Origin: Bacteroidales bacterium
GTDB taxonomy: Bacteria; Bacteroidota; Bacteroidia; Bacteroidales; UBA932
DNA length: 12,749 nucleotides
Assembly (NCBI GenBank): GCA_024681565.1
Contig: JAILAO010000109.1
Coordinates: 1-12,749 of the forward strand
Reading direction: 5' to 3'
The stretch's first letter is position 1. Each line of letters begins with the position of its first letter. Made by a program: the position numbers and the translations under genes. A model generated the notes under the pieces. That model saw only the letters and a program-made list of their open reading frames with translations. It made no database searches and was not told where the DNA came from. This document shows, in pieces, positions 6,660 to 12,749 of this stretch.

Positions 6660-7535
6660 TTATTCGGGGAGAAATGCCCCGGGCTGCAGGGAAAGCGCGC
6701 GCTGCTCCTTCAGCTCCGGGAAGCGGGCGATGAATTCCGGGATAAACTTCCAGGGAATGGCGGAAAAGTTCTTGATGCCCATGCCGACCAGTTCAAGCAC
6801 CTCGCGGACCCGCATCCAGTCCCAGGAGCGGTTCGGATCACTGAGTTTGACAACGGCGGCGATACACTTCAGCTGCATCTTTTTCTCCCGGGGAAGCCGG
6901 CGGTCGGCACGGTCGTGGACCGCGGATGCGGCCGGGACCACCCCGCAATGCAGTTTGTGCCAGCGCAGGCGGTGGATCCAGTTGTCATCTTCGCCATATT
7001 GTTTGAAAACCGGCGAAAAGCCGCCCACGGTCTCGATGGCCTTGCGGCTTACAAGCCAGTGCGCCGCCATCACGAAGGGCACCTCGACGACGGTTGTCTC
7101 GCTGTGATAGCCGCCCTGCGCGGCATCGATGTATTTGCCGCATTGGCGCGCAAAGCGTTTGTCCCGGCGCTTGCGGGCATCCAGTTGCATCGGGCTGAGG
7201 ATCCCCCACTCCGGCTTGTGGGCAGCCACCAGTTTCTCCAGCGTGTCCCGTTCCAGCCAGGCATCCTGGTTGAGCAGATAGGCAAACGCATAGCCTTCGT
7301 CCAGGGCGATGCGCAGGCCGAGGTTGTTGGCCGCGCCGAAGCCCAGGTTCTCCCCCGTCTCGATGATCCGCGTGCCGGGAAAGTCCGTGCGGACCAGCGG
7401 CAGGGTGCCGTCCGTGGAGCCGTTGTCGATCATGAGCACATCCGCCGGGAGCGAGGATCTCTCCACACTCGAAAGACAGCGCTGAATCCATTTCAACGCA
7501 TTGTAAGTCACGATGACGACGAGGATCTTAGCCAT
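6660..7535 (-). CDS. Glycosyltransferase family 2 (rhamnosyltransferase-like)
   Basis: The 291-residue GT-A enzyme has ILVVIVTYNALKWIQRCLSS at the start, DNGSTDGT (37-44), ENLGFGAANNLGLRIA, and a metal-binding motif in LLNQDAWLE. The acceptor-side acidic pair lies in QYGEDDNWIHRL. This layout matches WbbL-like enzymes that add single sugars such as rhamnose to lipid-linked glycans on the cytoplasmic side. The actual sugar cannot be told from sequence. Its ATG overlaps the end of the upstream glycosyltransferase by 8 bases, so the two are translationally coupled. It ends 35 bases before the possible upstream feo ATG, with no clear terminator between. Confidence 0.9.
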   Translation of the reverse strand: MAKILVVIVTYNALKWIQRCLSSVERSSLPADVLMIDNGSTDGTLPLVRTDFPGTRIIETGENLGFGAANNLGLRIALDEGYAFAYLLNQDAWLERDTLEKLVAAHKPEWGILSPMQLDARKRRDKRFARQCGKYIDAAQGGYHSETTVVEVPFVMAAHWLVSRKAIETVGGFSPVFKQYGEDDNWIHRLRWHKLHCGVVPAASAVHDRADRRLPREKKMQLKCIAAVVKLSDPNRSWDWMRVREVLELVGMGIKNFSAIPWKFIPEFIARFPELKEQRALSLQPGAFLPE

Positions 7536-8478
7536 GGAAATATTTGATGAAGATCTGTTTCGGGGTCTCCCGGGTGAAGATGTTGCGCGAGATGTTGCGG
7601 AACGTTTCCCAGGCGATGCGGTTCGCCTCCGAAGGATCGCGGCGCAGGAGCAGCGCCGCCTTGGCGCGCTTGCTGCTTTCCGCCAGCCAGACGGGCAGGG
7701 CGAGCAGGAAATATTTGAAGCGGGAGCCGCCGCTGAAGAAAATCAGCGATCCGCGTACGGCGGCCGGGCGAACGGCCGGAGAGAGACGCGTCGCGGTGGT
7801 GCGCCACTTGTGGACGAGGGTCACGGCCCGGTCCACGTAGACCCCGTATCCGCGTTTGCGCGCGAGGGTGGAAAGGGCGATGTCCTCCGGGGTGAAGAAA
7901 TAGGTCTCGTCGAACCAGCCCAGTTCCCGGAACGTATCCGTCCTGATCAGAAAGGCGGCGCCCGTGATGTTGGACGTGCGGAAGACCTCGCCGAAGAGCG
8001 GCGTCTTGCCGACGGTGTCGTCGATGGGCTCCTGGTGGAGATGCCACTGCTGCAGGACGTAGTAGCGGGCAGGATAGGGCGGACGGCCGCAAAGCTGCAG
8101 CGTTCCGTCGGCGTTGAGCAGCCGGGGACTCACGATGGCGGCGTCCTGCGGCAGCCGGTCGAAGTCTTTGACCAGGGCCCCGATTACATCTCCGTGCAGT
8201 TCCGTATCATCGTTGAGTACGAAACAATAGCGTCCCCGGGCCTGCCGGAGGGCCAGATTGTTGTTCTCCGAAAAACCGCGGACCTCGCTGCTCTCGATCC
8301 ATTTCACCCAGGGGAAATCGGCCTGCGCCTTCGCGAGGTTCTCCGGCGAAAACCGGTAGGCGACCACGAAGGTCTCATAGGGCACGCCCGTATGCGCCCG
8401 CACACCCTCCAGACAGGGATACAGGTTGTCCAATCGGTTCATGCACACGATGACGATGCTGACCAGCGGCGCTTCCAT
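7528..8478 (-). CDS. Glycosyltransferase family 2
   Basis: The 316-residue GT-A enzyme starts MEAPLVSIVIVCMNRLDNLY and carries EVRGFSENNNLALRQARGRY, the metal-binding NDDTE motif, GAAFLIRTDTFRELGWFDE and the catalytic-side TPEDIALS. The family transfers sugars from nucleotide sugars to lipid-linked or saccharide acceptors. The frame stays open upstream to 8700, but the extra 74 residues would be encoded by the palindromic repeat at 8507-8693. The start at 8478, where the family's first beta strand begins, is therefore chosen. A TATATTTG box sits 4 bases before this ATG. Together with the overlapping downstream GT2 gene it forms a two-gene unit of probable surface glycan synthesis. Confidence 0.9.
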   Translation of the reverse strand: MEAPLVSIVIVCMNRLDNLYPCLEGVRAHTGVPYETFVVAYRFSPENLAKAQADFPWVKWIESSEVRGFSENNNLALRQARGRYCFVLNDDTELHGDVIGALVKDFDRLPQDAAIVSPRLLNADGTLQLCGRPPYPARYYVLQQWHLHQEPIDDTVGKTPLFGEVFRTSNITGAAFLIRTDTFRELGWFDETYFFTPEDIALSTLARKRGYGVYVDRAVTLVHKWRTTATRLSPAVRPAAVRGSLIFFSGGSRFKYFLLALPVWLAESSKRAKAALLLRRDPSEANRIAWETFRNISRNIFTRETPKQIFIKYFHG

Positions 8479-8482
8479 ACCG

Positions 8483-8490
8483 CAAATATA
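8483..8490 (-). promoter_or_regulatory. Perfect -7 promoter box abutting the GT2 start codon
   Basis: TATATTTG on the minus strand matches TAnnTTTG exactly, but there is no clear TTTG 19-20 bases upstream. The ATG at 8478 follows 4 bases after the box, so a transcript from here would have no leader. It may be a real leaderless promoter or chance in a short AT-rich stretch. Confidence 0.35.
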
Positions 8491-8506
8491 CAGATTATTT
8501 CCGTTG

Positions 8507-8693
8507 CTCCCTCTGCGGGAGGGCGATAGCCCCAAGAAAACCGCAGCCACCCATGGCTTCGTAAATGGGAGGGGCCCGCAGGCTTTTGTTCCGGCGGGCG
8601 CAAACTTGTTTGTGGACCACCGGCAAAAGACAGTGGGAGGGATGAGCGCGTAGCGCGAAGTTTTCGGGGGCATCGCCCTCCCGCAGAGGGGAG
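8507..8693 (+). repeat. Palindromic repeat element, copy 2 (long form, 187 bp)
   Basis: Terminal inverted repeats of 21 bases lie at 8507-8527 and 8672-8693; they are identical apart from one extra G on the right arm. Pairing continues inward (AGCCCCAAGAAAAC with GTTTTCGGGGGC). The body has a block at 8528-8579 shared with copy 1, a long hairpin at 8583-8629 (CTTTTG...CAAAAG with CCGG on both arms), GTGGGAGGG, and a small hairpin at 8647-8657 (CGCG-TAG-CGCG). It fills the gap between the rimM stop and the GT2 gene. No transposase is encoded, so it resembles a MITE or a large REP-type sequence. Confidence 0.85.
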
Positions 8694-8699
8694 GGAACA

Positions 8700-9164
8700 C
8701 TAAAGCAATCCGTCGGGGAGGTCGAGGTCAAGGGTGCGGAGGGATTCGTCCGCAGACAGGATGAGGTCCTCGTGGAGCGGGACGAGCGTCTCGCCGACAT
8801 ACAGACAGAGGTTGCCGGGAATGGGCTCCATCCCGGTTACGACACCGACCTTCTGCCCGCGGTCGAGCAGGGTCCAGCCGGTGAAATCCAGCTCTTCTTC
8901 CTCCTCCCATTCGCCTTCGATGAAGAGCGCGCGGCCCACGACCTCCTCGGCATCCTGCAGATTGACGATGTCGTTGAGATGGATCACGGCCTTGGACGTG
9001 CCGCGCTGCTGGAGGTCCTGGATAAAAAAGGGAACCGGCAGTCCATCGAATTCGATGAACACCGGTTCCTGAAGGTCGATCTCTGAGACCTCGATGTCGC
9101 GCACTCCGATCAGGAGGCCGCCATCGGTGCCATTGGATTTGAGAATCTTGGCGATCTGGAGCAT
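8700..9164 (-). CDS. rimM: 16S rRNA processing/ribosome maturation factor RimM
   Basis: RimM helps assemble the 30S head domain and binds ribosomal protein S19. The 154-residue product has the N-terminal RimM barrel (MLQIAKILKSNGTDGGLLIG through PVFIEFDGLPVPFFIQDLQQ) and a C-terminal PRC-barrel (from about residue 88, DFTGWTLLDRGQKVG to the end). It is slightly short for the family but looks complete. Its ATG overlaps the rpsP stop by one base (TAATG), so translation is coupled. RimM and S16 act in the same assembly pathway and are neighbours in many bacteria. The stop lies 6 bases from the edge of repeat copy 2. Confidence 0.93.
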   Translation of the reverse strand: MLQIAKILKSNGTDGGLLIGVRDIEVSEIDLQEPVFIEFDGLPVPFFIQDLQQRGTSKAVIHLNDIVNLQDAEEVVGRALFIEGEWEEEEELDFTGWTLLDRGQKVGVVTGMEPIPGNLCLYVGETLVPLHEDLILSADESLRTLDLDLPDGLL

Positions 9165-9715
9165 TACGCCTCAGCGGGAGCTTCTGCAGCCTCCTCGGCC
9201 GGAGCCTCGGCGGCAGCGGCAGCCTCAGCGGCCTCGGCGGCCTTCTGGGCGGCGAGCTCCGCAGCCTTCTTGGCGAGCGCCTCGGCGCGGGCCTCGTTGA
9301 CCTTGGTCTCTTCAGCCTTGGCAGCCTTGCGGGCCTCGATGGCGGCATTCTTGATGCCGGTCTTCTTGGCCTCGATCTTGGCGTCGCGCTGGGCCTTCCA
9401 GTCATTCCACTTCTTGTCGGCCTGCTCCTGGGTGAGGGCACCCTTGGCAATACCGCCGTCGAGGTGGTGGCGCAGCATCACACCCTCATAGGAGAGGATG
9501 CGGCGGGCGGTGAGGGTCGGCGTGGCACCCACTTTCAGCCAAGCCAGGGCACGCTCGGAGTTGACGACGATCGTGGCCGGGTTGGTGTTGGGGTTGTAGG
9601 AGCCGATCTGCTCGATGTAACGACCATCGCGCGGAGAGCGCGAATCTGCCACAACAATGTGGAAGAATGCGAAATTCTTCTTACCGTGGCGCTGTAAACG
9701 AATCTTAACAGCCAT
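9164..9715 (-). CDS. rpsP: 30S ribosomal protein S16 with long Ala/Lys/Glu-rich tail
   Basis: S16 is a small-subunit protein needed early in 30S assembly. Residues 1 to about 80 are the conserved S16 fold: MAVKIRLQRHGKKNFAFFHI, DSRSPRDGRYIEQIGSYNPN, and SERALAWLKVGATPT. The rest (to 183) is an extension rich in Ala, Lys and Glu, probably a charged helix followed by a disordered Ala/Glu/Pro tail. S16 is about 80-90 residues in Escherichia coli; tails of this sort are common in Bacteroidetes. The ATG at 9715 is preceded by an A-rich leader without Shine-Dalgarno, as expected for this phylum. It is first in an operon with rimM. Confidence 0.97.
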   Translation of the reverse strand: MAVKIRLQRHGKKNFAFFHIVVADSRSPRDGRYIEQIGSYNPNTNPATIVVNSERALAWLKVGATPTLTARRILSYEGVMLRHHLDGGIAKGALTQEQADKKWNDWKAQRDAKIEAKKTGIKNAAIEARKAAKAEETKVNEARAEALAKKAAELAAQKAAEAAEAAAAAEAPAEEAAEAPAEA

Positions 9716-9773
9716 TGTGAATCTGTTGTTTTAAAATTAAACCTGATTTTGCCCCTTCTCGAGGAGCGGACGG

Positions 9774-9805
9774 CAAAGATAAGTCAAAACCTCCGAATAC
9801 ACAAA
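9774..9805 (-). promoter_or_regulatory. Promoter of rpsP-rimM
   Basis: The minus strand has TTTG at 9805-9802, 20 bases, then TATCTTTG at 9781-9774, an exact -7 match. Predicted transcription start is near 9767, giving a leader of about 50 bases. The leader contains the short inverted repeat GTTTTAAAATTAAAC close to the ATG. Confidence 0.7.
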
Positions 9806-9808
9806 TCT

Positions 9809-10501
9809 TTATCCCAACTTTTTTCCGGCGTGCAGCAGATAGCGGAAGCCCGGATGGTTGCGTGCATTCTGCCCGGGCGGCAGGAGGTAGTCCCGCGGGA
9901 TGCCGCAACGGCGCAGGCACCACATCAGCGAAAGCTGGTCACGCCGGCTCAGGTGCAGGACCCGGTCCCACCACAACTCGTCCAGGGCAATGATGTCAGG
10001 ATCGTTGTGCCGGCGGAAAATGATGTTGTTCTCGTTGAGGCCGGCATGGCGCGGCAAACCATGCAGGGCCAGGAAAAGCCAGACCCGCAACAGGCCGAAG
10101 GCCGTCAGGTATTTCATGTCGAAGCACTTGCGCGCCTCTTCGTAACTGCAGTCCCGGTCGGGATGGGTCACGCCGCTGTATTTCACCCCCGCCGCAGCCT
10201 TGATATGCGCCGCGCGGTAAAGCGTATCGTCCAGCAGGACGAGGTTGCCGTCGATCCACACGCTGCATCCGTATTCCGGCAGGAGAAGGTGGGGATGCAT
10301 CTTGGGCCAGCGGGCGTCCAGCGCCGCCTCGCCCAGGGTCTCGGGCAGTTCCCGGATCTCCCACACACCGATGCGGTCCTGCGTCTTCTCTCCCCGGCCT
10401 ACATAGCAGATGAAATCGAACCCGTCCGCCATCACGGAAGGCTGCTGAAGCTCATCGTAAGCACCGATGATACAGGTATAGACCGCTATCTTCTCCATCA
10501 T
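9809..10501 (-). CDS. DUF616 glycosyltransferase-like protein
   Basis: The 230-residue protein matches the DUF616 (TOD1/MUCI70-like) glycosyltransferase group. It has KIAVYTCIIGAYDELQQP at the start and RWPKMHPHLLLPEYGCSVWIDGNL (residues about 64-87) with the DxN metal site. It also has HPDRDCSYEEARKC, a GLNENNIIFRRHND segment and the closing SRRDQLSLMWCLRR. Members are thought to act in polysaccharide synthesis, but donor and acceptor are unknown. The ATG overlaps the upstream flippase/ATP-grasp stop in an ATGA junction, so the two genes are one translational unit. No terminator is seen between this gene and the rpsP promoter. Confidence 0.85.
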   Translation of the reverse strand: MMEKIAVYTCIIGAYDELQQPSVMADGFDFICYVGRGEKTQDRIGVWEIRELPETLGEAALDARWPKMHPHLLLPEYGCSVWIDGNLVLLDDTLYRAAHIKAAAGVKYSGVTHPDRDCSYEEARKCFDMKYLTAFGLLRVWLFLALHGLPRHAGLNENNIIFRRHNDPDIIALDELWWDRVLHLSRRDQLSLMWCLRRCGIPRDYLLPPGQNARNHPGFRYLLHAGKKLG

Positions 10502-12749
10502 TTGAAAGGAATCTTGAAATACCGTCCCAGATGCGTATCCATCGCCTCGGGGTCAAAAGGAACGAAGCCGCTCCAATGATAGAACGTGTATTCTCCGAAC
10601 AGCACACGCCCGTCCGGGGTCTCGTAAAAGTCGATGCGCACCTGCGGGAAGTCTCCGGCAAGGGCTTCCGCCAGCTCGAGCATCCGGGCAAAATGGGCCG
10701 GCTTCGCGGGCGGGACGGCCGCATTGGGATGTCCGTTGCGAAGGTCCAGATGCTGCCAGGACGTGTCGAAAAAGTCAAACTTGGTCTCTTCTGCGGGATT
10801 GTCCCGGTCCGTAGCGACGAAAAGGAACTCCGGCCGGCCCCCGAAGCAGAAAATCTTATAATCCGCGAGTCCCGTACCCAGATACGCTTCGGCGATAATA
10901 CGCGGAGGAACATCCTTGTAGGCCCATTCCCGGTCGCGCCGCCAGTAATCGCAGGCCAGGGCGGCGGAGAGTTTCGCGCAGGCGGCCTCCCGGTCGAAGG
11001 CGGCCTTGTCCGTGCAGATGACGGTGCTGCCGCTGTCATGTGTGCATTTCAGCACGAAGCGGGCAGGCAGCGCCTCCCAGTCGATTTCTTCCGGACGATC
11101 CCACACGCCAAGCGTCGGGATGACGTGTTCCTCCCCGATGCGTCCGGCCACGTACGGCTTCACGGCAGCCTTGTCCACCAGCGTGTGATAGAGAGGATTG
11201 CGGTCGCGCAGTTTCTGCCACTGGATCTTCTCGGTAAAGGCGGAGGGTCCGCTTACGGACAGCGGGCGGCCGAAAATAATCCGGTACTTGGCTTTCAGGA
11301 ACAGGCGGTCCGGCAGGAAACGTCCCACCTTGCGCAGGACAAAGTCCCGCTCGCCGGCGGTCAGCAGGTAGTACCAGGAATAATGCGCGATGCAGGCCCA
11401 GCCCAGCACGGTGCCGAGCAGCAGACGCCAGAACGGCGCAAGCGGCACACAGCGCAGCAGGATGGGGAAAACCAGCGCAAAGCAGCTCGTCATCATCAGC
11501 AGGGCGAGCAGGCGCAGGAAGGGCCGTACGGGGAAATCCGTGAGCCGGTGCGCGATCACGATGCGCTGTACCAGCACGGCCAGATAGACCACGATGAAAA
11601 GGACATAGGCCCAGGCCGGTCCGGCCCCCAGCTTGAACGCCAGCCAGACCAGCGGCAGTCCCAGATAGGACGTCAGGCCGGTGACCAGGTAGTAGTGCTT
11701 CACGCGGCCCGTTGCCTGGACCAGCGTCAGCAGCGGATTCCCGACCATGTCCACCAGCAGGCCCAGCAGGGTCAGACGCAGGAATGCCGGGGCATGGGGC
11801 GGGACCTTGTCGGGACCCAGCCAGAAGTCCAGCAGCCACTCCGCCTCACCCAGCACCGGGACAAAGAAGACCAGGATAACGAGCCAGGTGTACTTGGCCC
11901 CCTTGCGCACCAGTTCGAAACAGTACTCCCGGTCTCCGGCCGCCCAGGACTTGGTGATCTGGGGATTGACGGCCGTCAGGAAATTGGAGACGAACTGCTT
12001 GACGATGTTCTCTATCTGCAGGGCCACCCCGCGGGCGGCGTTCACCGCGACCCCGAAAAAGAGGTTCACCACCTGGTTGACACCCTGGGTATTGAAAACA
12101 TAGGCGCTCGAGCCGAAGAAGCTCCAACCGGCGAAAGCGGTCATTTCGCGCGTCAGCGCGCCGTCCCAGAGGAAGCGGCCGCGGGCTTCCGCGAAAAAGT
12201 GCCGGCAGTAAAGACCGTACGCCACCCGCACCAGCACGGCAACGGCCAGCATCAGCACGGCATAGGTGATGAGTTTGTCGAAGGAAGAGACATACAGCAA
12301 CAGCGCCACGCCCAGTTTGAGCAGGGCCTCACCGAGACTGATTACGGCAAAAGCCGACATCTTTTCGTGGGCGATGATCGTGGCGTTGTAGGGCACGGAC
12401 AGCAGGTTCACCACCAAGATGCCGAGCGAACAATGGAGCACCCATCGGGCGGCTTCCATCCGCCCCTCGGGGATGACCAGCCGGTGATCGAGCCACCACA
12501 TGCCGGCGGTCTCCACAAGCAGGACCAGCAGGAGCGCGAGACCGAGCTGGATGATCACGCCGGTAGAGAAAATGCGGCGCAGGCGCACCGGGTCGCCCTC
12601 CGCCAGATGGGCGGCCAGATAGCGGCTGATGGCGCCGGAAAGGGAGGTCGTGAGGAAGGTGAAGACGGTCACCACCCCGCCCACGACATTGTACACGCCA
12701 TAATCCTCGATACCCAGCGTCCTGAGCACCACCCGCGAGGTGAACAGGC
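10498..12749 (-). CDS. Polysaccharide flippase (Wzx-like) fused to TupA-like ATP-grasp domain (partial)
   Basis: The frame is open to the right edge, so the start lies outside; a GTG at 12732 is internal (LFTSR precedes it). Numbering from that GTG, residues 1 to about 470 are a multi-pass O-antigen/teichoic-acid exporter of the MOP superfamily: LGIEDYGVYNVVGGVVTVFTF near the start, then many hydrophobic segments. Such proteins move lipid-linked oligosaccharides across the inner membrane. From residue 473 (position 11316) to 744 the protein is a TupA-like ATP-grasp domain: AFTEKIQWQKLRDRNPLY, RFVLKCTHDSGS, RIIAEAYLG, DYKIFCFGG, VRIDFYE and FGEYTFYHWSGF. These domains are linked to amino-acid ligation or similar modification of surface glycans. 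The 4-base overlap with the DUF616 gene supports shared work on one glycan. Confidence 0.88.
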   Translation of the reverse strand, partial: LFTSRVVLRTLGIEDYGVYNVVGGVVTVFTFLTTSLSGAISRYLAAHLAEGDPVRLRRIFSTGVIIQLGLALLLVLLVETAGMWWLDHRLVIPEGRMEAARWVLHCSLGILVVNLLSVPYNATIIAHEKMSAFAVISLGEALLKLGVALLLYVSSFDKLITYAVLMLAVAVLVRVAYGLYCRHFFAEARGRFLWDGALTREMTAFAGWSFFGSSAYVFNTQGVNQVVNLFFGVAVNAARGVALQIENIVKQFVSNFLTAVNPQITKSWAAGDREYCFELVRKGAKYTWLVILVFFVPVLGEAEWLLDFWLGPDKVPPHAPAFLRLTLLGLLVDMVGNPLLTLVQATGRVKHYYLVTGLTSYLGLPLVWLAFKLGAGPAWAYVLFIVVYLAVLVQRIVIAHRLTDFPVRPFLRLLALLMMTSCFALVFPILLRCVPLAPFWRLLLGTVLGWACIAHYSWYYLLTAGERDFVLRKVGRFLPDRLFLKAKYRIIFGRPLSVSGPSAFTEKIQWQKLRDRNPLYHTLVDKAAVKPYVAGRIGEEHVIPTLGVWDRPEEIDWEALPARFVLKCTHDSGSTVICTDKAAFDREAACAKLSAALACDYWRRDREWAYKDVPPRIIAEAYLGTGLADYKIFCFGGRPEFLFVATDRDNPAEETKFDFFDTSWQHLDLRNGHPNAAVPPAKPAHFARMLELAEALAGDFPQVRIDFYETPDGRVLFGEYTFYHWSGFVPFDPEAMDTHLGRYFKIPFK

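Noticed and set aside
8507..8693. CRISPR array or simple intrinsic terminator
   Set aside because: There are no regularly spaced direct repeats, and the hairpin is far longer than a terminator with no T run; the second copy at 427-553 shows it is a dispersed element.

Overview
The window looks like a chromosomal piece of a GC-rich member of the Bacteroidota, most likely order Bacteroidales. The evidence is the Bacteroidetes-type promoter (TTTG, about 19-20 bases, TAnnTTTG) ahead of the tRNA and rpsP, the lack of clear Shine-Dalgarno sequences, a fused FeoA-FeoB, an S16 protein with a long Ala/Lys/Glu tail, a hemerythrin-LuxR regulator, and a TupA-like/DUF616 polysaccharide gene set. Nearly everything reads on the minus strand; only tRNA-Leu reads on plus. 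The long open frames on the plus strand are antisense shadows caused by high GC.

Layout, left to right. (1) Positions 1-985 are one uninterrupted minus-strand frame. It starts as a queuosine-pathway QueH protein, runs through a palindromic repeat element, and continues as a tyrosine recombinase that leaves the window. (2) 990-1934 is a regulator with a ScdA-like N-terminus, a hemerythrin-type di-iron fold and a LuxR HTH; it lies 4 bases upstream of the queH start. (3) An AT-rich divergent promoter region precedes tRNA-Leu(GAG) at 2001-2083, followed by a strong two-way terminator. (4) 2136-4019 is a secreted, probably TIM-barrel protein of glycoside-hydrolase type with unknown substrate. (5) 4062-6591 is the ferrous iron uptake pair: FeoAB and a 59-residue Cys-rich membrane protein. 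A 24-bp palindrome sits in the putative feo promoter. (6) 6660-8478 are two overlapping family 2 glycosyltransferases. (7) 8507-8693 is a second copy of the palindromic repeat, in opposite orientation to the first. (8) 8700-9715 is rpsP-rimM, overlapping by 1 base, with its own promoter. (9) 9809-12749 holds a DUF616 glycosyltransferase-like gene and a flippase fused to a TupA-like ATP-grasp domain; the latter's N-terminus lies off the right edge.

The polysaccharide genes (flippase/ATP-grasp, DUF616, two GT2 enzymes) together look like part of a surface glycan locus, interrupted by the housekeeping rpsP-rimM pair. The points most worth checking are the QueH-repeat-recombinase chimera, the repeat family itself (two copies keeping the same hairpin layout with different hairpin sequences), and the flippase/TupA fusion.
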